From Lentzea xinjiangensis (GTDB lineage: Bacteria > Actinomycetota > Actinomycetes > Mycobacteriales > Pseudonocardiaceae): a stretch of DNA of 64,000 nucleotides. Where the stretch lies: the NCBI RefSeq assembly GCF_900110955.1, contig NZ_FOFR01000016.1, forward strand, positions 62,001 to 126,000, given 5' to 3'. Below, in pieces: positions 30,558 through 39,923 of the stretch (position 1 is the stretch's first letter; each line of letters begins with the position of its first letter). Below the pieces are notes generated by a model that was not told where the DNA came from, did not search any database, and saw nothing but the letters and a program-made list of their open reading frames with translations. Position numbers and translations under genes: made by a program.

Positions 30558-31900
30558 GGTCGTTGTTCCGCGGCCTGCGACCCAGGCTGATGGCCGCTTT
30601 CCTGCTCCTGACCCTGCTGGGGGCGGTGGCGGCGGCCGGAGCCACCTACGCGACGGCGCGGAACCTGCTGCTGGAGGACGCCCAGAACCGGTTCATGAAC
30701 CCGCTGGTGGAGGACGTCCGCATCTACGCGCCGCGCCTGACCGTCCCGCCGCGCCAGCAGGACCTCGACGACTTCGCCACGTACCTGCGCGGCTCGGCGG
30801 TGGTGCTGTTCGAGGGCCGGCGCTCCCGCAGCGGGCCCGACCAGTCGTTCATCCCCGCGCAGATGCGCGAGTCGTTGAAGACGAGCAGGACCGTCCTCTG
30901 GCAACGCCGCACCGACCTGCCGCACCCGTACGTGGTGATCGGCATCCCCCTGCTGCACGCCGACGGCACCGCGACCGGCGTGGAGGTCTGGTCCCTGACC
31001 TCGTTGGACGCCCCGCAGCGCGCCATCGACAGCTTCGCCACCGCCGCCTGGGTCGGCGTCAGCCTGGTTCTGCCGCTCGCGCTGGGCCTCGCGCTGCTCA
31101 CCGCCCGCGGCGTCCTGCGCCCCGTCCGCCGGCTCGGCGCCGCGGCCAGGGCACTGGGCTCCGGGCGGCTGGACACCCGCGTCGACGACCGCGGTTCCGA
31201 CGAGCTCGCGGACCTCGCCCGCACGTTCAACCGCGCCGCCGAACAGCTCGAAGCCACGCAGGCCGCGTCCCGCCGGTTCGTCGCGGACGTGTCCCACGAG
31301 CTCCGCACGCCGCTGACCGCGATGAGCGCCGTGACGGCCGTCCTGGACGAGGACGCCGGCTCGCTGCCAGAGGACACCGCCGTGGCCGCGCGCCTGGTAT
31401 CCGCCGAGACCCGCAAGCTCACGCGGCTGGTCAACGACCTGATGGAGATCTCCCGCTTCGACGAGGGCCGCAACGTCCTGGAGCTCGACGACTGGGACAT
31501 CGGCACCGCCGTGCGCGACACGCTGGCCGCGCGCGGCTGGACGTCCGCGGTCGACGCCGAGCTGCCGGAGGGCGTCGTGGGCAGGGTGGACCGCCGCCGC
31601 CTCGACGTGGTCGTGGCGAACCTCGTCGGCAACGCGCTCAAGCACGGCGGCGCACCGGTGCGGGTCGCCGTGCGGCCGGACGCGATCGAGGTCTCCGACA
31701 GCGGACCGGGGATTCCGCCGGACGCCCTCCCCCACATCTTCGACCGCTTCTACAAGGCAGACACGGCCCGCTCCCGTTCCGAGGGCAGCGGACTGGGATT
31801 GGCGATCGCATGGGAGAACGCACGCCTGCACGGCGGCACCATCACCGCGGCCAACGCGCCTTCCGGCGGTGCGGTCTTCACCTTGCGCTTGCCCTGGTGA
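30554..31900 (+). CDS. Sensor histidine kinase
   Basis: 448-residue membrane kinase. TM1 at about 12-34 (LMAAFLLLTLLGAVAAAGA) and an extracellular sensor of about 130 residues. TM2 at about 165-190 (VGVSLVLPLALGLALLTA), then HAMP with VLRPVRRLGAAARALGSG. The DHp domain carries the phospho-His248 in ADVSHELRTPLTAM, and the ATPase has NLVGNALKHGG, VSDSGPGIPP and GSGLGLAIAWENARLHGG. Partner of the regulator just upstream. The last 91 bases also contain the start of the lipoprotein gene. Confidence 0.94.
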   Translation: MRSLFRGLRPRLMAAFLLLTLLGAVAAAGATYATARNLLLEDAQNRFMNPLVEDVRIYAPRLTVPPRQQDLDDFATYLRGSAVVLFEGRRSRSGPDQSFIPAQMRESLKTSRTVLWQRRTDLPHPYVVIGIPLLHADGTATGVEVWSLTSLDAPQRAIDSFATAAWVGVSLVLPLALGLALLTARGVLRPVRRLGAAARALGSGRLDTRVDDRGSDELADLARTFNRAAEQLEATQAASRRFVADVSHELRTPLTAMSAVTAVLDEDAGSLPEDTAVAARLVSAETRKLTRLVNDLMEISRFDEGRNVLELDDWDIGTAVRDTLAARGWTSAVDAELPEGVVGRVDRRRLDVVVANLVGNALKHGGAPVRVAVRPDAIEVSDSGPGIPPDALPHIFDRFYKADTARSRSEGSGLGLAIAWENARLHGGTITAANAPSGGAVFTLRLPW

Positions 31901-32283
31901 TCGCGTCCTGCGGCGTGCGCCCGACCCCGGTGCTGACCGGCGGCGAGGCGCCCACGGTGTCGTCGCACGAGCTGACCGTCTACCTGGTGACGGCCGGGCG
32001 GGACGGCCTGGTGCGGCGCACCCGCTCCCACACCGGGACCGTCGACACCGCGACGGCCATCAACCTGCTCGTCGCCGGCCTGACCGAGGAGGAGAAGCGG
32101 CTGGGGCTGCTGACCGAGGTGCCCGCCTCGTCCTCGCGGGTCCACGCCATCTCCAACGTCATCGTGCTGCCCGAGGACATGGTGGGGTTGTCGAAACTGG
32201 CGCAGTTCCAGCTCTACTGCACGGCCGTCGCGAGCCGGGCTCAGGTGGAGGGCGTGCCCGCCACGGGCTTCGACTGCCCCTGA
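31810..32283 (+). CDS. GerMN-like lipoprotein of the two-component operon
   Basis: 157 residues. The signal sequence ends in LHLALALVIASCG, a proper lipobox (IASC) with Cys34 as the lipidated residue, preceded by many arginines. The mature part, about 120 residues, resembles a GerMN domain (ELTVYLVTAGRDGLVRRTR, then TAINLLVAGLTEEEKRLGL). The only usual start in frame ahead of the lipobox is ATG 31810, inside the kinase gene, so the two frames overlap by 91 bases. Gene order regulator-kinase-lipoprotein suggests a surface partner for signal sensing, comparable in idea to CseA of Streptomyces; this is inference. Confidence 0.75.
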   Translation: MGERTPARRHHHRGQRAFRRCGLHLALALVIASCGVRPTPVLTGGEAPTVSSHELTVYLVTAGRDGLVRRTRSHTGTVDTATAINLLVAGLTEEEKRLGLLTEVPASSSRVHAISNVIVLPEDMVGLSKLAQFQLYCTAVASRAQVEGVPATGFDCP

Positions 32284-32370
32284 CGTGTTGGGGCGCGGTG
32301 TGGGGCCAGTGTCGGGGGCGCGGTGCCGGAGGCGCAGCGGGGGCCAGCATCGGGGGCGCGGTGCCGGGGA

Positions 32371-32560
32371 CGCAGCGTCGGAGGCACAGCGTCGCGGGCA
32401 CAGCGTCGCGGGCACAGCGTCGGAGGTGTGGTGTCGGGACCGCAGCGTCACGGGCACAGCGCCACGAGCGCGGCGGAGAACGCGGCATCGGGAACCCGGC
32501 GCCACCAACACGGCGTCAGGAACCCAGCGGCAGGAACGCAGCGGCGTCAGGAGCGCAGCG
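32371..32560. repeat. Degenerate 14-nt tandem repeat
   Basis: Units drift around CACAGCGTCGCGGG. Clear copies start at 32371, 32385, 32399, 32413, 32427, 32441 and 32455, all 14 nt long; looser copies of 13 to 17 nt run on to about 32560, into the 3' end of aroE. Related sequence extends back to about 32300. It fills the space between the convergent lipoprotein and aroE genes. Confidence 0.85.
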
Positions 32561-33365
32561 CCAGCTCCGCGTCCAGCGCCTCGCGCATCACGTCCCGCGG
32601 CGCCGGCTTGCCGGTGAACTGCTCCACCTGCCCGAAAGCCTGGTGCAGCAACATGTCCAGCCCGGTGGCCAACCGGGCGCCGGTCTGTGCGACCGCCGCG
32701 GCCACCGGCGTGGGCCACGGGTGGTAGATCACGTCCAACACGTACGGCGCGCGGGCCAGCGCGGAGGCCAGCGGTGCCGTGGCCGGGGCGGGCACCGTCG
32801 ACACCAGGACGTCCGCGGCGCCGGCCAGCACGGCCAGGTCCACAGAGGACAGTTCCAGCACCTCTGCCCCGATCCCGACCCTGGCAGCGGTCTCGACGGC
32901 CTCACCGGCGCGGGAAGGGTCCCGCACCACCAGGGAGACCGAGGAGAGCCCCAGCTCGGCGAACCCGGCCAGGGCGGCCGTGGCCGTGCCACCGGCACCC
33001 AGCACGACGCCGTGCCTGCCGCCGGAGAAACCCTTCTCCCGCAACGCTCCCACGACGCCGTCCACATCGGTGCAGTCGGCGTGCCACCCGGAATCGACGC
33101 GCACCAGCGTGTTCGCCGCGCCGACCGCCGACGCCCGCGCCGTCGCCGACGAGGCGAAGGCCAGGGCGGCGCGCTTCGTCGGCATCGTGCACGACAGCCC
33201 GGCCCACTCCGGCCCCAGTGACGAGACCAGGGCCGGGACGTCGGCCTCGGCGCACTCCAGCCGCGTGTACTCCCAGTCGAGGCCCAGCGCGGCGTACGCG
33301 GCGTTGTGCAGCACGGGAGACAGGGAGTGCTCGATCGGTGAACCGATCACCGCCGCCTTGCGCAC
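32547..33365 (-). CDS. aroE: Shikimate dehydrogenase
   Basis: Reduces 3-dehydroshikimate with NADPH. 272 residues. The substrate site AAVIGSPIEHSLSPVLHNAA is followed by SCTMPTKRAAL with the catalytic Lys, nucleotide-binding GVVLGAGGTATAALAG, and GLDMLLHQAFGQVEQFTG. In the substrate site the usual Asn of VTMPxK is replaced by Cys-Thr, as often in actinobacteria. GTG 33365 follows GGAGGG and shares a base with the mltG stop. The gene is last in alaS-ruvX-mltG-aroE and apart from the main aro operon. Its last codons run into the 14-nt repeat array. Confidence 0.93.
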   Translation of the reverse strand: MRKAAVIGSPIEHSLSPVLHNAAYAALGLDWEYTRLECAEADVPALVSSLGPEWAGLSCTMPTKRAALAFASSATARASAVGAANTLVRVDSGWHADCTDVDGVVGALREKGFSGGRHGVVLGAGGTATAALAGFAELGLSSVSLVVRDPSRAGEAVETAARVGIGAEVLELSSVDLAVLAGAADVLVSTVPAPATAPLASALARAPYVLDVIYHPWPTPVAAAVAQTGARLATGLDMLLHQAFGQVEQFTGKPAPRDVMREALDAELALRS

Positions 33366-34573
33366 TAGTAGACGCCCTCCCGCTGGGCCTTCTGGTCGTT
33401 GGCGTTGTGCTCCTCGAACGTGGTCGCGAAGCACGACCTGCCGTTCGTGTTGCACTTCACGAAGTACAGGATGTCGCCGCCCTCCGGCTTGAGCGCGGCG
33501 GCGACCGCCTGCTGCGAGGGCGAGCCGATCGGGGTCGGCGGCAGGCCCTGGCCGATGTAGGTGTTGTACGGGCCGGGAGCCGCGCGGTCCGCGTCGGAGG
33601 TGCGGATGTGGGGCTGGTTGTTCTTGTAGTTGATGGTCGAGTCGAACTGCAGCGGCATCGGCTTCTTCAGGCGGTTGTAGATCACCTGCGAGACCTTGGC
33701 GAAGTCCTCCTCGATCGCTTCCTTCTCGATCAGCGACGCCATCACGAGGATCTCGTACGGGCGGAAGCCGGTGTTGACGGTGCCGCCGGGGATGCCGGCG
33801 CCCTGCAGCTTCTGCGCCGACGCGACGACCACGCTGCGGATCAGCTCCACCGCCGAGACGCCCGGCTTGACCTGGTAGACGCCGCGCATGATCAGGCCTT
33901 CGAGCCGGAACTGCGGGTCGGCGCGCTTCACGTCCGCCAGCGCCCAGTCCGGCACGCCGAGGGCGACCGGGTCGGTCTGCTCGGCGGCGGCCTTGATCTC
34001 GTCGACCGTCAGGCACTTCTTGGCGCCGTCCTTCTCCGTGCAACTCGCGTCGGCGAGCTTGGAGTAGACGCCCTTGACGGTCTTGTCGCCCACCTTGATG
34101 TCGGTGAGCTTCAAGCCGCCGATGATCTGGACGGCCGGCACGCGGGTCTTCGGGTCGACCATCCTGGCCACGGCCTGCTCGCCCGACATCTTCGTCTTCA
34201 TCAGGTAGAAGCCGGGCTGGATCGACGTCGCGCGGGCGTCGGTCTTGCCGGCCTCGATGAAGGCGCGCGCGGAGGCGACGACGCCGTTGTCGTACAGGGT
34301 CGACGCGATCTTGCCGACCACGTCGCCGTCCTGCACCTCGACGATGGCGTCGGCCTCGCCGCTGCCGGTGTAGTCGTCGTACGAACCGATGCCGCGCAAC
34401 TCCCGGTAGCCGTAGTACGCGCCGCCCATGCCCACGGCGAGAACCAGCGCCACGACGAGCCACAGGATCGTCTTCTTGCGCTTCTTCGCCTTGTTGCGGG
34501 CGCTCTTGTCGCGCTTGAGCGGGCGTCGCTCATCCACTTCGGGGTCGGTGAACAACCCGAGATCGTCGCTCAC
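33365..34573 (-). CDS. mltG: Endolytic murein transglycosylase MltG
   Basis: Membrane-bound enzyme that cuts nascent glycan strands and sets their length. 402 residues: acidic and Lys-rich cytoplasmic start, one membrane helix at about 35-53 (TILWLVVALVLAVGMGGAYY), a LysM-like part (VEVQDGDVVGKIASTLYDNG), and the YceG catalytic domain. The catalytic Glu is in VMASLIEKEAIEED; GLPPTPIGSPS and FVKCNTNGRSCFATTFEEH follow. GTG 34573 overlaps the ruvX stop (GTGA). Two Cys in the C-terminal part could form a disulfide outside the cell. Confidence 0.95.
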   Translation of the reverse strand: MSDDLGLFTDPEVDERRPLKRDKSARNKAKKRKKTILWLVVALVLAVGMGGAYYGYRELRGIGSYDDYTGSGEADAIVEVQDGDVVGKIASTLYDNGVVASARAFIEAGKTDARATSIQPGFYLMKTKMSGEQAVARMVDPKTRVPAVQIIGGLKLTDIKVGDKTVKGVYSKLADASCTEKDGAKKCLTVDEIKAAAEQTDPVALGVPDWALADVKRADPQFRLEGLIMRGVYQVKPGVSAVELIRSVVVASAQKLQGAGIPGGTVNTGFRPYEILVMASLIEKEAIEEDFAKVSQVIYNRLKKPMPLQFDSTINYKNNQPHIRTSDADRAAPGPYNTYIGQGLPPTPIGSPSQQAVAAALKPEGGDILYFVKCNTNGRSCFATTFEEHNANDQKAQREGVY

Positions 34574-35064
34574 ACCTCGTCCTTTCGGGCGGCCACAGTG
34601 CGTGCCCGTGCGTCCAGCCAAGACTGCAGGATCTCGACAGCGGCGGCCTGGTCGACCACGGCACGCTGCTTCTTGCCCTTCACACCGCGCTGCGCCAGCA
34701 CCCGGCTCACCACGACGGTCGTCAGCCGCTCGTCGCTCAGCCGGACCGGCACGGGGGCGATGCGTTCGGCCAAGGCCGCAGCGTACGCGGTCGCCGCCTC
34801 CGCAGCCGGGCCGTGCCGACCGGCCAGTGTCCTGGGCAGGCCGACCACGACCTCGACGACGTCATGTTCGGCCACGAGGTGTACGAGCTCGGTGAGGTCC
34901 GAGCCGCGCTTCTCGTCACGCTGCAGGGTGACCAGCGGAGTCGCCAGGAAAGCACCCGGATCGCTCAGGGAGACCCCCACGCGAACCGAACCGACGTCGA
35001 CGCCGAGCCTCCGTCCGAGGCCCGGGTCGCCGACGCCGGGGCCGGCAGGATCAGCGCTGCTCAA
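34570..35064 (-). CDS. ruvX: Holliday junction resolvase-like protein RuvX (YqgF)
   Basis: RNase H-fold nuclease linked to 16S rRNA maturation and junction resolution. About 164 residues. Catalytic acidic residues are seen in [32 protein letters not shown] and [16 protein letters not shown]. The only suitable start ahead of the domain is TTG 35064, inside the last codons of alaS (14-base overlap), with AAGG before it; the start is therefore tentative. Position between alaS and mltG is the standard actinobacterial one. Confidence 0.92.
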   Translation of the reverse strand: MSSADPAGPGVGDPGLGRRLGVDVGSVRVGVSLSDPGAFLATPLVTLQRDEKRGSDLTELVHLVAEHDVVEVVVGLPRTLAGRHGPAAEAATAYAAALAERIAPVPVRLSDERLTTVVVSRVLAQRGVKGKKQRAVVDQAAAVEILQSWLDARARTVAARKDEV

Positions 35065-37720
35065 GCACCTTGTCCAGTTCGTCCGTGAGGGCCTTGACGG
35101 CCTCGGGCACCCCCGCGGGGTTCGTGCCGCCGCCCTGGGCCAGGTCCGGCTTGCCGCCACCGCGGGCGGCGATGGCCGGGCCGAAGACCGGGACGAGCTT
35201 GCCGGCGGCGAGGCCCAGGTCGCGGGCGGCGGCCGTGGTGGCCACCACGAAGCTCACCTTGTCGCCGTCGACCGAGAACAGGGCCACCACACCGGGCTTG
35301 GCGCCGAGCCGGTTGCGGACCTCGCCGCCGAGGGTGCGCAGGTCGTTGCCCGACACGCCCTCCAGGCCGAGGGCCACGAGCGACAGGCCGCGGATGTCGA
35401 CGGCCTTGTCGGCGAGCGAGCCGGCGTTGCCGAGCAGCTGGGCGGCCCGGACCTTCTCGAGCTCCTTCTCGGCGGTCTTCAGCCGCTCGACCAGGGACTC
35501 GATCCGCTCGGGCAGGCCGTCGGAGCCGACCTTGAGCATGTCGGAGAGGTTCTGCACGATGGCGCGTTCCTTGGCCAGGAACCGCATGGCCTCGATGCCG
35601 ACGTAGGCCTCCAGGCGGCGCACACCGGAGCCGACCGACGACTCGCCGAGCAGCGTGATCGGGCCGATCTGCGACGAGTGCTCGACGTGCGTGCCACCGC
35701 AGAGCTCGCGCGACCACGGGCCGCCGATCTCGACGACGCGCACCGTCTCGTCGTAGGTCTCGCCGAACAGGGCGACGGCACCCATGTCCTGGGCACCGGC
35801 CATGTCCGTGTAGACGACCGAGACCGGCAGGTCCTTGCGCACGGCGAGGTTCGAGACCTCCTCGATCTCGCTGCGGGCCTCGGCGGACAGGCCACCGGTC
35901 CAGGCGAAGTCGAGCCGCAGGTAGCCGGGCTTGTTGTACGAACCGCTCTGCAGGGCGGACGGGCCGAGCACCTGGCGCAGGGCGGCGTGCACGACGTGCG
36001 TGCCGGAGTGGCCCTGGCGGGCGCCGACGCGCCACTCCGGGTCCACGCGGGCCTCGACGTGCTCGCCCTCGCTGATCTCGCCGGAGCGGACGCGCACCTG
36101 GTGCACCCACAGCTTGCGGGCGACCTTCTGCACGTCGAGCACTTCCAGCTCGGCGTTGCCGGTGAGGATCGTGCCGGCGTCGGACTCCTGGCCACCGGAC
36201 TCGGCGTAGAGCGGCGTGCGGTCGAGGACGACCTCGACGATGTCGCCCTCCTTGGCGGAGGAGATCCGCTTGCCGTTGAGCACGATGCCGCGCAGCGTGG
36301 CCTCGGAGGCGAGCTCGGTGTAGCCGGTGAACTCGGTCGGGCCCTGCTCGAGCAGCTCGCGGTACACGCTCTGGTCGCCGTGGCCGGTCTTCTTGGCGGA
36401 GGCGTCGGCCTTGGCGCGGGCGCGCTGCTCGGCCATCAGCTTGCGGAAGCCGTCCTCGTCGACGCTCAGGCCGGCCTCGGAGGCCATCTCCAGCGTGAGG
36501 TCGATCGGGAAGCCGTAGGTGTCGTGCAGCTGGAAGGCCTTGGCGCCGGGCAGCGTGGCGCGGCCGTCGGAGCGCACCTCGGCGGCGGCGTTCTCGAAGA
36601 TCCGCGAGCCGGCGTCGAGCGTCCGCAGGAACGTGTCCTCTTCGGCCTTGAGCACCTGCTCGATGCGGGCGAAGCCGCTGACCAGCTCGGGGTAGGCCGG
36701 GCCCATGGCGTCGCGGACGACCTCGGCGAACCGCACCAGCACCGGCTCGGTGACGCCGAGCAGGCGGGCCGACCGCACGATGCGGCGCAGCAGGCGGCGC
36801 AGCACGTAGCCGCGGGCCTCGTTGCCGGGGGTGACGCCGTCGCCGACCAGCATCACGCCGGACCGGGCGTGGTCGGCGATCACGCGGAAGCGGACGTCGT
36901 CGACCTCGCTGTCGCCGTACTTGCGGCCGGACAGCTCCTCGGCCTTGGTGATGACGGCGCGCACGAGGTCGGTCTCGTAGACGTTGTCGACGCCCTGCAA
37001 CAGGTAGGCGACGCGCTCGACGCCCATGCCGGTGTCGATGTTCTTGGCGGGCAGGGACCCGATCGGCCGGTGGCCCTCCTTGGGGCTCAGCTCGCCGCGG
37101 ACGTCCTGCATGAAGACCAGGTTCCAGATCTCCAGGTAGCGGTCCTCGTCGACGACGGGCCCGCCCTCGCGGCCGTACTCGGGACCGCGGTCGAAGTAGA
37201 TCTCCGAGCAGGGGCCGCCGGGACCGGGCACGCCCATGTCCCAGTAGTTGTCCTTGCCGTCCCGGCGCTGGATGCGCTCGGTCGGCAGGCCGGCGACCTT
37301 CTGCCACAGCTCGATGGCCTCGTCGTCGTCCTGGTAGACGGTGACCCAGATGCGCTCGGGGTCGAAGCCGTAGCCGCCGGCGTCCTGCGAGCCGGTGACC
37401 AGTTCCCAGGCGAACCTGATGGCGTCTTCCTTGAAGTAGTCGCCGATCGAGAAGTTGCCGGCCATCTGGAAGAACGTGAGGTGCCGCGTCGTCTTGCCGA
37501 CCTCGTCGATGTCGGGCGTGCGCACGCACTTCTGGATGCTCGTCATGCGCGGGGCGGGCGGCGGGGCCTCGCCGAGGAAATACGGCTTGAACGGCACCAT
37601 GCCGGCGTTGACGAACAGCAGGTTCGGGTCGTCGAGCAGCAGTGAGGACGAGGGGACGTACTTGTGCCCGTTGCGCTCGAAGTGCTCGCGGAAGCGCTTG
37701 ATGATCTCGTGGGTCTGCAC
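35051..37720 (-). CDS. alaS: Alanyl-tRNA synthetase
   Basis: Charges tRNA-Ala. 889 residues, full length. Class II catalytic core with [15 protein letters not shown] and [16 protein letters not shown] near residues 35-100. The editing domain has zinc ligands in [15 protein letters not shown] (HxxxH) and [15 protein letters not shown] (CxxxH). The C-terminal coiled-coil and C-Ala domain follow, with [17 protein letters not shown] and [14 protein letters not shown]. It leads the alaS-ruvX-mltG-aroE string and lies 56 bases after two small membrane proteins. Confidence 0.98.
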   Translation of the reverse strand: MQTHEIIKRFREHFERNGHKYVPSSSLLLDDPNLLFVNAGMVPFKPYFLGEAPPPAPRMTSIQKCVRTPDIDEVGKTTRHLTFFQMAGNFSIGDYFKEDAIRFAWELVTGSQDAGGYGFDPERIWVTVYQDDDEAIELWQKVAGLPTERIQRRDGKDNYWDMGVPGPGGPCSEIYFDRGPEYGREGGPVVDEDRYLEIWNLVFMQDVRGELSPKEGHRPIGSLPAKNIDTGMGVERVAYLLQGVDNVYETDLVRAVITKAEELSGRKYGDSEVDDVRFRVIADHARSGVMLVGDGVTPGNEARGYVLRRLLRRIVRSARLLGVTEPVLVRFAEVVRDAMGPAYPELVSGFARIEQVLKAEEDTFLRTLDAGSRIFENAAAEVRSDGRATLPGAKAFQLHDTYGFPIDLTLEMASEAGLSVDEDGFRKLMAEQRARAKADASAKKTGHGDQSVYRELLEQGPTEFTGYTELASEATLRGIVLNGKRISSAKEGDIVEVVLDRTPLYAESGGQESDAGTILTGNAELEVLDVQKVARKLWVHQVRVRSGEISEGEHVEARVDPEWRVGARQGHSGTHVVHAALRQVLGPSALQSGSYNKPGYLRLDFAWTGGLSAEARSEIEEVSNLAVRKDLPVSVVYTDMAGAQDMGAVALFGETYDETVRVVEIGGPWSRELCGGTHVEHSSQIGPITLLGESSVGSGVRRLEAYVGIEAMRFLAKERAIVQNLSDMLKVGSDGLPERIESLVERLKTAEKELEKVRAAQLLGNAGSLADKAVDIRGLSLVALGLEGVSGNDLRTLGGEVRNRLGAKPGVVALFSVDGDKVSFVVATTAAARDLGLAAGKLVPVFGPAIAARGGGKPDLAQGGGTNPAGVPEAVKALTDELDKVLEQR

Positions 37721-37776
37721 GGGAGGGTCCTTGTTCCTTGCTGGGGGTGGTCAGGGCACGCGAACGAGGCGAACGA

Positions 37777-38046
37777 CTAGTGCTTGCCGTTCGCCCTGGG
37801 CGCTCGACGCCCCGGCGTGAATCCCGTCTGACGCTCCACCGTCTCCTGCAACTCCTGCTCCCGTTCGGCCATTCCCACGCGCACCTCGGCACCGAAGGAC
37901 CCGATGGCGCCGGCGAGCTCGCGCAGGCCCTCGCCCACGTTGGCGCCGATGCCGGCGGGCGTCGCCTGCCGCGTGACCTCGGCGGCCTTCTTCGCGGCGA
38001 AGAGCCCGGCCGCGGCACCCAGCCCGAACCAGAAGAGGCGGCTCAT
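37777..38046 (-). CDS. Small membrane protein upstream of alaS (DUF6167-like)
   Basis: 89 residues: one N-terminal membrane helix (LFWFGLGAAAGLFAAKKAAE), then an amphipathic helix with GANVGEGLRELAGAIGSF and EREQELQETVERQTGF, and a basic end. Function unknown. It overlaps the DUF948 gene by 4 nt and is found at this place before alaS in many actinobacteria, suggesting that the two small proteins act together at the membrane. Confidence 0.75.
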   Translation of the reverse strand: MSRLFWFGLGAAAGLFAAKKAAEVTRQATPAGIGANVGEGLRELAGAIGSFGAEVRVGMAEREQELQETVERQTGFTPGRRAPRANGKH

Positions 38047-38435
38047 CGCGACCCCCGCTTCAGCCGGCGCCTGGTGTGCTTGTTCGGCTGCTCGACGGCC
38101 TTGCGGCGGGCCTTGACGGCCTTGCTCACGCCGTAGGACAGCGCGGCGGCCTTGACCAGCGGCCCGCCGAGCGTGGCGGTGAAGAGGCTGGTGAGCGCCG
38201 AGACGTTGCCCGTGACGGCGCGCGCGTTCGCCGTGATGCCGTCGACGCGCTCGAGCTGCGTGTTCACGTGCGTGAGCGTCGTGTTGGCCTCGGTGAACAA
38301 CGGGTCCGTGTTCTCGTGGGCCTTGCGCATCGCGATCGTCGCTTCGTCGAAGAAGCGCGCGGCCTTGAAAGCCGGGACCGCCAGCAGCAGCACGAGCAGC
38401 ACGAAGGCACCGGCGGCGAGCCACCCTGGCGACAC
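38043..38435 (-). CDS. DUF948 membrane protein
   Basis: 130 residues. N-terminal membrane helix (WLAAGAFVLLVLLLAVPAF), then a long helix with AMRKAHENTDPLFTEANTTL and THVNTQLERVDGITANARAV, typical of DUF948, and a strongly basic tail (KHTRRRLKRGSR). Function unknown. GTG 38435 has GAGGATCC ahead. First gene of the leftward unit ending in alaS-aroE; rpsD, often found upstream in other actinobacteria, is not there. Confidence 0.8.
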   Translation of the reverse strand: MSPGWLAAGAFVLLVLLLAVPAFKAARFFDEATIAMRKAHENTDPLFTEANTTLTHVNTQLERVDGITANARAVTGNVSALTSLFTATLGGPLVKAAALSYGVSKAVKARRKAVEQPNKHTRRRLKRGSR

Positions 38436-38643
38436 GGATCCTCCTGGTGAACCGGTGTTCTGGCGTGATTGGGCATGAGGTTACCGGGTGGGTCCGACAC
38501 CCAGGCGGGCGGCACCATTTGTTGATCTTCAACGACTTCCGGCGGCCCTCCTCCGGCCTCGGCCGAACAGGACATCCGCCGCAAATCCGCCAGCTCGTTG
38601 ACGTGCGGCTGTCACGGCCTGTGCAATGTCCGTTACGCAGGGC

Positions 38644-38672
38644 TTGACACCGCGGGCCGTGCCCGCGAAGTT
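38644..38672 (+). promoter_or_regulatory. Candidate promoter of the siderophore-type acyltransferase gene
   Basis: TTGACA (38644-38649), 17 nt, GAAGTT (38667-38672), with the spacer occupied by a perfect 7-bp hairpin CGCGGGC/GCCCGCG (38651-38657/38661-38667). The -10 is weak, so a repressor- or activator-controlled promoter is possible. Confidence 0.35.
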
Positions 38673-38705
38673 GGGCGGTCCTGAGTCGTCTGCGCTGGAG
38701 GCCTC

Positions 38706-39284
38706 GTGAAGCCGGTGTCGCACCTGGACTCCTACCGCGAGCACGCCACCGCGGAGGCGCCATCGGTCCCCGAGCTGACGCACCCGTGGCAGGCCCGGCT
38801 CGCCCGTGCCGACGGGTACGACCTGCACCTGGTCCACCGCTGGAACCAGGCACCGCACGTGGCGGCGTTCTCCCACCGGGCGTGGGCGTTGCCGCGGTGG
38901 CAGCGCCGGCTCGCGGACCACCTCGCTGGCGAGGACGTCCGGCCGTTGCTGATCAGCTGGCACGGCCGCCCGGTGATCTACGCCGAGCTCTACCGCGCGG
39001 CCCGCGACGCCGTCGCGCGGTGCTACCGGGCGCGGCCGCACGACCTCGGGCTGACCGTGGCGGTCGGTGAGCTCGCGATGACCGACCGCGGGCTGGTGCG
39101 GGCGCTGCTCCCCCGGCTCACCGACGCGCTGTTCGAGGCCGACCCGCACTGCACGCGGATCGTCATGGAGCCGGACGTGCGCAACAAGCGCGCCATCAAG
39201 TCGTTCGAGGCCGGCGGGTTCATGGCCGCGGACGAGATCATGTTGTCCGGAAGGGTCGCACTGCTGATGGTGTGCAAGCGCTAG
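38706..39284 (+). CDS. GNAT acyltransferase of the siderophore type (IucB/MbtK-like)
   Basis: 192 residues of the Acetyltransf_8 family, whose members acylate hydroxylysine or lysine in siderophores. Seen are HRWNQAPHVAAFSHRAW, PLLISWHGRPVIYAELY, and the CoA-binding end RIVMEPDVRNKRAIKSFEAG. GTG 38706 is taken from the family start. No hydroxylase, NRPS or siderophore transporter is nearby, so it either works with a distant cluster or has another acceptor. The upstream promoter has TTGACA. Confidence 0.78.
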   Translation: MKPVSHLDSYREHATAEAPSVPELTHPWQARLARADGYDLHLVHRWNQAPHVAAFSHRAWALPRWQRRLADHLAGEDVRPLLISWHGRPVIYAELYRAARDAVARCYRARPHDLGLTVAVGELAMTDRGLVRALLPRLTDALFEADPHCTRIVMEPDVRNKRAIKSFEAGGFMAADEIMLSGRVALLMVCKR

Positions 39285-39287
39285 AAC

Positions 39288-39923
39288 TCAGAACGCGGTG
39301 ATGTCCTGCGGTGCGCGTTCCTTGCGGCTGAGCGCGCGCACCACGTCGATCGCCTTGTGCCGGTTGAGCGCCATGCGGGTCAGCAGGTCGATGACCGCCT
39401 CGTTGACGTGGCGCGGGAACTCGGGGGTGTCGACGCCGACGCTCACCGCGAGGTCGTCGCAGTGCACGACGAACTCCATCAGCCGGCTGAGCAGGTACTC
39501 GTCCAGCGGCACCGCCCACGGTCCCCAGTGGGGCATCCGGACGGGCCGGTCGTCCAGCCCCGGCAACGACTCCGCGAGGTCGTCGAGCGTCCGCTCGAGC
39601 AGGTCGCCGAGGGCGGAGTGGCCGTCCGAGGCCAGCTTCTCGCCACCGGCGCGGATGCGGGTGTGGAACTCGGAGCCGGTGTCCAGCTCGGTCCAGTTCG
39701 CCCGCGCGTAGTGCTCCATCAGCCCGACGACCGGCTCGTCACCGGGAGGCGCGGAGATCATCGAGGGCAGTGGCAGGGCCTGGTAGGCGAGGTGTCCCGC
39801 GAGGCCGCTGACCCCGAACTCGGGCAGGGCGCTGGGCTTGGTCCAGTTCTGCGCGACCCGCTCGTGGCGCAGCAGGTCCAGTGCGGTGCGGGCGGTGGCG
39901 AGGAAGTCTTCTCTGATCGTCAC
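39288..39923 (-). CDS. DinB/maleylpyruvate-isomerase-like protein
   Basis: 211 residues of the mycothiol-dependent DinB-like group (TIGR03083/MDMPI N-terminal type). Helical-bundle metal His candidates are in SGLAGHLAYQALPL, RLMEFVVHCDDLAVSVG and the region after DEYLLS. Relatives use mycothiol as thiol cofactor or have unknown roles. It overlaps by 4 nt (GTGA at 39920-39923) the stop of a 41-codon ORF that in turn overlaps rarA. It converges with the acyltransferase gene at 3 bases. Confidence 0.75.
   Translation of the reverse strand: MTIREDFLATARTALDLLRHERVAQNWTKPSALPEFGVSGLAGHLAYQALPLPSMISAPPGDEPVVGLMEHYARANWTELDTGSEFHTRIRAGGEKLASDGHSALGDLLERTLDDLAESLPGLDDRPVRMPHWGPWAVPLDEYLLSRLMEFVVHCDDLAVSVGVDTPEFPRHVNEAVIDLLTRMALNRHKAIDVVRALSRKERAPQDITAF

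Noticed and set aside
32687-37645. A 1652-codon open frame on the plus strand opposite alaS, ruvX and mltG
   Set aside because: It is the mirror of highly biased GC-rich coding on the minus strand. The translation is low-complexity (Arg, Gly, Val, Asp, His) and matches no family, while the minus strand encodes recognised enzymes.
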